Below, one piece after another: positions 55,410-64,000 of a stretch of 64,000 nt of DNA (positions are counted from its first letter, which is position 1; the number at the start of each line of letters is the position of its first letter). The translations under genes were made by a program, and so were the position numbers. Source of the DNA: Rhodanobacter ginsengisoli (lineage in GTDB: Bacteria; Pseudomonadota; Gammaproteobacteria; Xanthomonadales; Rhodanobacteraceae); NCBI RefSeq assembly GCF_042657065.1, contig NZ_JBHSNF010000001.1:1736001-1800000 (forward strand), in the 5' to 3' direction. A model generated the notes under the pieces. It did no database searches. It was not told where the DNA came from and was given only the letters and a program-made list of their open reading frames with translations.

Positions 55410-55842
55410 ATGCCCCTGTCAGACGTTGTCATCCGCAAGGCCAAGCCATCAAGCCGTGACGATCATGCGCGAGCCGCGCCCGCTAACAGGTGGGGAGTGC
55501 TTTGTGTTCCCCGGTTTGCGTACAGCCAGCCGGCCCATGAGCGAAAACACCATCAACGCGGCACTGCGACGGCTTGGATACTCTAGCGAGGAGATGACCG
55601 GCCACGGGTTCCGCAGCATGGCTGCGACCGGCTTGCATGAGATGGGCTGGAAGTCCGACCCGATCGAGCGTCAGCTGGAGCACGCGGAAACTAACAAGGT
55701 CCGTGAGGCATACACGCATGCGGCGCAGTACCTGGAGGAGCGCACCCGAATGATGCAAGCGTGGGCCGACTGTGCGCAATGGCGCGAAGGTTGTTCCGAT
55801 CCCTCGCAAGGCGGGATGTTGAAGCGCCAACTCCGGTGCTGA
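55410..55842 (+). pseudogene. Internally deleted P4-type integrase
   Basis: An ATG at 55410 begins MPLSDVVIRKAKPSS, the typical first residues of a DUF4102 integrase. Near 55454 the sequence jumps, in another frame, to the integrase C terminus: ECFVFPGLRTASRPMSENTI, TGHGFRSMAATGLHEMGW (HxxR), QLEHAETNKVREAYTHAAQY (His, Tyr). Some 250 codons between are missing. GGGGGTGCAGTTGGGGGTGC upstream is typical of integrase promoters. It marks a second, decayed element at the same tRNA. Confidence 0.85.
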
Positions 55843-55932
55843 GCATATCGCTGGTGCAGATCAGCGGTAGGTCGCTGGATACGTCTGGCAGCAAATAAAA
55901 ACGGGGCAGGACCCATGCTTGTTATAAACATC

Positions 55933-55946
55933 TATATACGTATATA
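55933..55946. other. AT-rich perfect palindrome
   Basis: TATATACGTATATA lies 14 bases past the stop of the AsnB-like gene, at the edge of the AT-rich segment. Confidence 0.5.
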
Positions 55947-55959
55947 CGATCGCTCATGC

Positions 55960-57675
55960 TTACTTCGTTTCCAAGTCGATGGCACGCGCCAACGTCAGAA
56001 ATGGTCCAAACGCATAGCTTCGATGTGAAAGTCCCATGCATTCAAAAAGCGCGAGCATCAGAATACGTGGTCTTGAATATAGTGCTGGAAAATGTGGGCC
56101 AAGTGCTCTGATAATAATCTCCGCAGCACGCGAACGTGTTGATGCTCTCGTAACATCATCTGCTTCGTCCCATTGACGGATTAGATCATCCGGAATCGGT
56201 AGTGGACAAGGGTCGTGGTTAGGATAGGCTTGCCAAGGAATAGTGCTGACGGAAGCAGGAAAATTACCCATGACAGTTGTATAGAAGCGATGCTGGCGTC
56301 CCATGTGATAAGGAATAGACGCCATGACTTTTATAAGTTCGGCGTCAAAGAAGGGTAGGACGAATTCGACTCTGTGTAGATCGATATCCTCAATGCTTTG
56401 GTGAAGATGGCATCTCTGATCGTTAAGAAGGTAGTAAAAGCGAAGATTCCTGTCCACAGATTCATTCGGACTGATCATCATTGCTTGAAACATTTCATCG
56501 ACATATTTTACTCGAAAATCTTCGTAAAGCGATTTGTTCATGAGCTTACTTGATAATCCGTTTCCTTTTATTTCTGCTAGCTCGTGGAGGGCCGCTTGGA
56601 GTGAGTCTTCTGTCTGTATATTATCTAGGTCCTGGTCAAGATAGACGAATCCCAGGCCTACACTTCCGCCGTCACCGGACCATAATAGATGAGCATCGCT
56701 ATGGTTCCCAAGTGACTTTTGGTAGCTGGTGTACTGCTTCAGTCTGTTTGCTTGATGACGGAATCCATCTTTTTCATAAATAAACCTATGCGTTGAACCG
56801 ACAACATCAGCGAAAAGCTTTGAGAATAAATAATCCTGTTGTCCTGTAGAGGCCATGCAAAATGTATCTACTTCTACGCCTATTATTCGAAGTGCGGATA
56901 CGATCAACCTGGAATCCAGACCGCCGCTCAGCAAAGATCGATGGCGATTTTCAGTCTCACATCTCAACTTGACAGAATTAATGAAGCTACGATAAAAAAC
57001 ATCAGCAAGTTCAGACTCTGTTGCCATGGATTCAGCAGTATCTTCTATTTTATAGTACCTGGAACGGCTGACCTTAGATCCATCTAGAGAAATCAGTTCG
57101 CCACTGACAGTGACGCTTACATTGGAGATTGAAGTTCTCGCACCCGTTGAATACCCCATGCGCCCTTGCTGCATTGCACCTATTTCATCAACGTGGTTAT
57201 AAACGAATGACAACGTTGTAAGAGCCCGGAACGAAGTCGAGAATGCAAGATAGGGTCCGCAATCAGCTAAATAAATAGGCCGCACGCCCATCATATCAGT
57301 GAAGAGATAGGCGCGATGTTGAGGTTTGAAGTAGACGATTCCGCAGAAACTGCCTCTGGCAGAAATTAGCGCCTTTTGATCGTTGCATCGCAATGCTTCT
57401 GTTAGAGCGCGGGAATCATGTAATCTTCCACTGTCAGTATTTTCGTTTACATATGCGCGGCCAGCGATTTTTGTTACAGAGCCATCTTCTGACAGAAGCA
57501 AGCTGGGTGATTCATATGCCCCTATGTCATAGCTTGCCAGGCAAAATTTTGGACTATCGAACAAATCCACATTGTCAGACTTTGTGCGGGACAACACTTT
57601 CCGCATTTCCGATTTGTGATGCTCCGGAATGACATATGCCTCTGTTTTTGCGTATACACCTACAAAACCAGTCAT
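55960..57675 (-). CDS. Asparagine synthetase-like protein without the glutaminase Cys
   Basis: A 571-residue AsnB-related enzyme. The N-terminal Ntn-hydrolase-like domain begins MTGFVGVYAK, so the Cys2 needed to hydrolyse glutamine is Thr; FTDMMGVRPIYL keeps the domain fold. The synthetase domain has the PP-loop SLLSGGLDSR (250-256) for ATP and VEFVLPFFDAELIKVMASIP near the end. It should adenylate a carboxylate and join it to an amine, as in lasso-peptide cyclases, beta-lactam synthetases and sugar amidases. It is visibly AT-rich against its neighbours, with rare-codon use, so recently acquired. No partner gene is visible; an IS3 element starts 60 bases upstream. Confidence 0.82.
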   Translation of the reverse strand: MTGFVGVYAKTEAYVIPEHHKSEMRKVLSRTKSDNVDLFDSPKFCLASYDIGAYESPSLLLSEDGSVTKIAGRAYVNENTDSGRLHDSRALTEALRCNDQKALISARGSFCGIVYFKPQHRAYLFTDMMGVRPIYLADCGPYLAFSTSFRALTTLSFVYNHVDEIGAMQQGRMGYSTGARTSISNVSVTVSGELISLDGSKVSRSRYYKIEDTAESMATESELADVFYRSFINSVKLRCETENRHRSLLSGGLDSRLIVSALRIIGVEVDTFCMASTGQQDYLFSKLFADVVGSTHRFIYEKDGFRHQANRLKQYTSYQKSLGNHSDAHLLWSGDGGSVGLGFVYLDQDLDNIQTEDSLQAALHELAEIKGNGLSSKLMNKSLYEDFRVKYVDEMFQAMMISPNESVDRNLRFYYLLNDQRCHLHQSIEDIDLHRVEFVLPFFDAELIKVMASIPYHMGRQHRFYTTVMGNFPASVSTIPWQAYPNHDPCPLPIPDDLIRQWDEADDVTRASTRSRAAEIIIRALGPHFPALYSRPRILMLALFECMGLSHRSYAFGPFLTLARAIDLETK

Positions 57676-57753
57676 GTTAAATTTCCGTTCTTACTTGTGC
57701 CTCTCCGACGTCCACGCTTTCAGCAGCGGGACGATTTAGAGTCCGGGGCTACT

Positions 57754-58581
57754 TTACTGCTTCTCGTGAAGCAGCTTGGCGTAGGAGGCGGGTGTCAGTC
57801 CACCTAGCGCCTTCTTTGGTCGTTCCTCGTTGTACTCCCGTCGCCAGCTTTCGATCTCGGCGCGTGCATGCAGCAAACTGTAGCACCCGTGCTCGTTGAG
57901 GCATTCGTCGCGCAGGCGGCCGTTGAACGATTCGATGCAGGCGTTCTGGTTCGGCTTGCCTGGTTCGATCAGACGCAGTTGCACACCACGCTCGTGCGCC
58001 CAAGTGACCATCGCCTTGCCGCAGAACTCTTTGCCGTTGTCGCTGCGAATCACCCGCGGAAGGCCGCGACTGAGTGCCAGGCGATCCATCACCCGCGTCA
58101 CACCCTGGCCGGAGATCGCTCGCTCGACCTCGATGACGACCGCCTCGTGCGTGGCGTCATCGACGACCGTCAGGCACTTGAGGACGCGACCTTCGGCCGT
58201 GCGATCGAACACGAAGTCCATCGACCAAACCTCGTTGGCGGCCTTTGGCCGGGCGAGTGGCTGCCTCTCACCGACAGGCACTTTCTTCCGTTTGCGCCGC
58301 CGCACCTGCAGCTTCGCTTCCTGATACAGCCGTTCCACGCGTTTGTAGTTCACCAACAGCCACGCCTGCCGCAGCTTCAGATGGAGCATCCCCACGCCGT
58401 AGCGCTTGTGCCGTTGCGCCAGGGCCAGGATCCGTTGCCGCAGCTCCCCGTTGTGATCCGGGCGCGGCGCATAGCGATACGCGCGGGCGCTCATGCCGGC
58501 AATGGCCAGCGAGCGCCGCTCGCTCAATCCCTTGTCGACCATCTGTCGCACCAGCTCGCGTCGAGCCGGTGCGCTCACCAC
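57754..58581 (-). CDS. IS3-family transposase OrfB (DDE integrase core)
   Basis: A 275-residue rve-type integrase. The HTH_21 region (KRYGVGMLHLKLRQAWLLVN) precedes the catalytic core: Asp in EVWSMDFVFDRTAEG, Asp in RVIRSDNGKEFCGKA and Glu in NACIESFNGRLRDECL. It ends GLTPASYAKLLHEKQ. It is probably made as an OrfAB fusion by -1 frameshifting at AAAAAAG in the overlap. Confidence 0.94.
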   Translation of the reverse strand: MVSAPARRELVRQMVDKGLSERRSLAIAGMSARAYRYAPRPDHNGELRQRILALAQRHKRYGVGMLHLKLRQAWLLVNYKRVERLYQEAKLQVRRRKRKKVPVGERQPLARPKAANEVWSMDFVFDRTAEGRVLKCLTVVDDATHEAVVIEVERAISGQGVTRVMDRLALSRGLPRVIRSDNGKEFCGKAMVTWAHERGVQLRLIEPGKPNQNACIESFNGRLRDECLNEHGCYSLLHARAEIESWRREYNEERPKKALGGLTPASYAKLLHEKQ

Positions 58582-58844
58582 TTTTTTCGCAGAGCGTCCT
58601 TGATGACCTCGTTCTCAAGCATCTGCTCGGCCAGCAGCTTCTTCAGCCGACCGTTCTCCGTCTCCAGCTCCTTCAGGCGCTTGGCGTCCGGCACGCTCAT
58701 GTCGCCGAACTTGCTGCGCCACAGGTAGTACGAGGCCTCGCTGAAGCCGTGCTTGCGGCACAGCTCCTTCACCGGCATACCGGCTTCCGCCTCGCGCAGG
58801 AAGCCGATGATCTGCTCTTCGGAAAAGCGCTTCTTCACGTCCAA
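58575..58844 (-). CDS. IS3-family transposase OrfA (HTH)
   Basis: An 89-residue protein with the HTH_Tnp_1 domain: KKRFSEEQIIGFLREAEAGM, VKELCRKHGFSEASYYLWRS, then a leucine-rich coiled helix (RLKELETENGRLKKLLAEQM). It overlaps orfB by 7 bases, with the slippery AAAAAAG just before its end (residues RKKW). Confidence 0.93.
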   Translation of the reverse strand: MDVKKRFSEEQIIGFLREAEAGMPVKELCRKHGFSEASYYLWRSKFGDMSVPDAKRLKELETENGRLKKLLAEQMLENEVIKDALRKKW

Positions 58845-59140
58845 TCTCCTTCGGATGGGGGATTGGACTCCAAACTGCCGTGCTACTCAAAACCGGGGGG
58901 CGTCGGGTATTTCTGGCTGTATCTTGTGCAGGAATGCGGGCGGGTGACCTTGTGACGACACCGGCGGCAAAGAAGGATGGCGCCGGTCGTGGGCGGTGAA
59001 TCCCGCACAGCGCTTGTAGGCGCCAGCCGACATATCGAAAGTCGACGACGTGACATCTTGCCTGCTACTGATGCCGGCGAGGAGGTGGGGGGACCACACT
59101 TCGCTACGCTACAGCCTTCATTGCGGGTGGGGAAACTGCC

Positions 59141-59404
59141 ATGGTGACGATTTCACTCAGGCCATCGCTTGCCGGCGACCGGGATATCTCCGGCGAATGG
59201 AGTATCCGTCGTTGTGGAGTGACCCTGTTCAGCGATCTGTCGCTGGTGCAGGCGATCAGGCTGGCCCGGGACGTGGCGCGCGACGAGTACCTGCGGCTGC
59301 AGCGACCGACCTGCGTGGAAATGCCGGGCATGCATTTCGCGATCGTGCTTGCATGCTATACGGGCGTTGGGGACGAGCGTGCGAACGAGGCTCTGGTCGC
59401 GTGA
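59141..59404 (+). CDS. Small protein of unknown function
   Basis: An 87-residue protein not recognised. ISGEWSIRRCGVTLFSDLSL followed by VQAIRLARDVARDEYLRLQR suggests two strands then a helix, a DUF2188-like layout, ending in a hydrophobic MHFAIVLACYTG. Its GC content is like the backbone. GGTGGGGAAACTGCC precedes the ATG. It may be the first backbone gene after the accessory region. Confidence 0.55.
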   Translation: MVTISLRPSLAGDRDISGEWSIRRCGVTLFSDLSLVQAIRLARDVARDEYLRLQRPTCVEMPGMHFAIVLACYTGVGDERANEALVA

Positions 59405-59584
59405 ATTTTCCAGCGGGATGACGATTCCCGGCGACGCCTGGATATACGTTTGAAGCGTCCGGCAAGTTGCGGGCTGCAACTTGCTGCAACGAAGCATGCG
59501 GTGTTGCGCACACCAGCGTCGAATTGCTTGCAATGGGGCGTCATGCAGCCTAATTTCATGCAGCCCAACCAAGGAGGGCGTCAC

Positions 59585-60238
59585 GTGATCAATGTTGTCC
59601 TGGTGGACGATCATGAGCTGGTTCGGACCGGCTTTCGGATGATCTTGCAACAGCAGTCGGATATCACCGTCAGTGGCGAGGCCGGCAGCGCCGAGGAAGG
59701 CCTGCGCCTGATCCGGACCCTCACGCCCGACATCGCTCTGGTCGACGTGCACATGCCGGGCATGAGCGGCATCGAGCTCACCGAACGCGTGTGCCGGTCG
59801 AAACTGTCCACGCATATCGTCATCGTGACGGTCGTCGATGACGCACGCTTTCCCAAGCGTCTGCTCGATGCCGGTGCGCTTGGTTACCTGACCAAGGGTT
59901 GCAGTGCCGACGAGCTGGTGTCTGCCGTACGCCAGGTGGCCGGCGGTCGGCGTTATCTGGCGCCCGCGGTAGCGCAACAGCTCGCGCTGGCCACGCTGGA
60001 CGGTAGCGCCTCTCCATTCGATGTGCTGTCCAGTCGCGAACTGGAGGTGGCGATGATGCTGGTACGCGGCAAGCCGCTGACGATCATCGGTGAGCAGCTC
60101 AACCTGAGTCCGAAAACCGTTTCCACCTACAAACAGCGGTTGATGGAGAAGCTGCACGTGGACCACGTGCTCGGCCTGGCCCACCTGATGACGGTCCACG
60201 GCCTCATCGATACGCCGAACCATCATGTAGGCAACTGA
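59585..60238 (+). CDS. LuxR-type response regulator, GacA/UvrY-like
   Basis: A 217-residue regulator. The receiver has VVLVDDHELVRTGFRMIL, phospho-acceptor Asp54 (DIALVDVHMPGMSG) and Lys in GYLTKGCSADELV. The output HTH is LSSRELEVAMMLVRGKPLTI, SPKTVSTYKQRLMEKLHVDH. The close match of layout to GacA/UvrY suggests control of small regulatory RNAs of the Csr/Rsm system (family knowledge; no such RNA was seen here). The GTG start has AAGGAGG 7 nt upstream. The usual uvrC neighbour is absent. Confidence 0.9.
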   Translation: MINVVLVDDHELVRTGFRMILQQQSDITVSGEAGSAEEGLRLIRTLTPDIALVDVHMPGMSGIELTERVCRSKLSTHIVIVTVVDDARFPKRLLDAGALGYLTKGCSADELVSAVRQVAGGRRYLAPAVAQQLALATLDGSASPFDVLSSRELEVAMMLVRGKPLTIIGEQLNLSPKTVSTYKQRLMEKLHVDHVLGLAHLMTVHGLIDTPNHHVGN

Positions 60239-60269
60239 TCGCAGCGGCCATGGCGGTCGCGATAGGGTA

Positions 60270-60299
60270 AAAAAAAACCGGACTTTCGTCCGGTTTTTT
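60270..60299. terminator. Bidirectional rho-independent terminator
   Basis: The stem ACCGGAC / GTCCGGT lies between an A-run and a T-run, shared by the convergent response regulator gene and rne. Confidence 0.9.
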
Positions 60300-60321
60300 C
60301 ATGCCCTGGGTAGAGAGGGAC

Positions 60322-63654
<3,333 letters not shown>

Positions 63655-63955
63655 GGTGGTAATCCTCGGCTTGGCCACGCGTCGCGAGCCACGGTGGCGC
63701 CACAATGGCGGCCTGCCGGGGATCGCGCCGCTGCGGTTAAGCGGCAAAAAAACGGCACCGTTACCGGTGTCGGGGATGATTCGGTCAGCTGCGCCTGCTG
63801 CCCCGATACCTCATGGCATCGGACAAACAGCAGCCCAAACCGTTACGATGAAAGGGAGCCGCGACCGGTTCCCCAAAGGCAACCGGCGCAATCCTCGCCG
63901 ACGTCACGGGCGGGCGCTCCACCCGATCCAGACATCGATGGGCAGAAACCAGCGC
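63655..63955 (-). promoter_or_regulatory. Long 5' leader of rne
   Basis: About 300 bases between the predicted promoter and the ATG contain no gene. Hairpins can form at 63908-63961 (GGGCGCT / AGCGCCC) and 63865-63886 (CCGGTT / AACCGG), and around 63752-63772. In enterobacteria a structured rne leader is cut by RNase E to limit its own synthesis; the same role is inferred here. Confidence 0.6.
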
Positions 63956-63961
63956 CCGCCG

Positions 63962-63990
63962 AGTATCCTATTACAGCAGGTTTTTTTCAA
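63962..63990 (-). promoter_or_regulatory. Sigma-70-type promoter of rne
   Basis: On the minus strand TTGAAA (63990-63985) and GATACT (63967-63962) are separated by 17 bases: 5/6 and 4/6 matches to the consensus. Confidence 0.65.
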
Positions 63991-64000
63991 TGCAGACGGC

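Larger units (their letters stand above)
57735..58874 (-). mobile_element. IS3-family insertion sequence (IS407-like)
   Basis: Two overlapping frames, orfA and orfB, lie between short inverted ends TTTAGAGTCC (57735) and GGACTCCAAA (58865-58874). No clear target duplication was identified, so the outer limits are approximate. Both frames look intact. Confidence 0.85.

Noticed and set aside
55960..59140. Complete lasso-peptide gene cluster
   Set aside because: Only the AsnB-like gene is present. No precursor-like peptide, RRE or transglutaminase-like protease could be found on either strand between 55.8 and 59.1 kb; the 70-codon minus-strand frame at 58887-59099 lacks leader/core features.

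Overview
The window is GC-rich chromosomal DNA from a gammaproteobacterium of the order Xanthomonadales, most likely Rhodanobacteraceae (Rhodanobacter/Dyella-like). Evidence: the protein set (AcnA-type aconitase with a divergent LysR gene, NAD-type mdh, NhaD, an oxygenase of the DUF6445 type, folP-glmM, tpiA-secG-tRNA-Leu, a long RNase E with an Ala/Pro tail) and the codon composition. This is inference from protein content; no 16S rRNA gene is present.

Layout. 1-8.3 kb: the 5' end of a fadD-like acyl-CoA ligase, a small lipoprotein, acnA, a LysR regulator, an OprB-like porin and typA. 8.6-20.6 kb: a neighbourhood that reads as extracellular poly(3-hydroxybutyrate) (PHB) use. It holds a secreted lipase, a GntP-type permease, a TonB-dependent receptor, a secreted PHB-depolymerase-like esterase, a transporter-fused hybrid histidine kinase with a convergent LuxR response regulator (CrbS/CrbR-like), and a 3-hydroxybutyrate oligomer hydrolase. 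20.7-30.4 kb: cyclophilin, aminotransferase, mdh, an odd pilin with a Thr/Pro/Ser tail, a receiver protein, two cation/proton antiporters, a decayed MFS gene, rnk and a PAP2 phosphatase. 30.5-47.6 kb: housekeeping genes (ligA-epmA, sbcB/orn, folP-glmM, tpiA-secG) with a lipase/DUF4785-like pair, an MHS transporter and two adjacent oxygenases, ending at tRNA-Leu(GAG).

47.6-about 59.1 kb is accessory DNA inserted at the 3' end of tRNA-Leu. Island 1 (47.6-55.2 kb) carries a tyrosine integrase, a DUF2188-like small protein, a single-chain MmeI-like (type IIL) restriction-modification enzyme, a non-coding array of five 14-bp repeats about 50 bp apart, a ParB-like DNA-binding protein with a small overlapping partner gene, two copies of a perfect palindrome, an HNH-like protein and an AlpA-like regulator. 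It ends in a degenerate copy of the tRNA 3' end plus terminator. A second, decayed element follows: an internally deleted integrase, an AT-rich orphan asparagine-synthetase-like gene and an IS3-family insertion sequence. The backbone resumes with a small unknown protein, a GacA-type response regulator and rne with its long leader and promoter.

The most unusual parts are the repeat array next to the ParB-like gene, the AsnB-like orphan, and the PHB-related cluster built around a CrbS/R-like two-component system.
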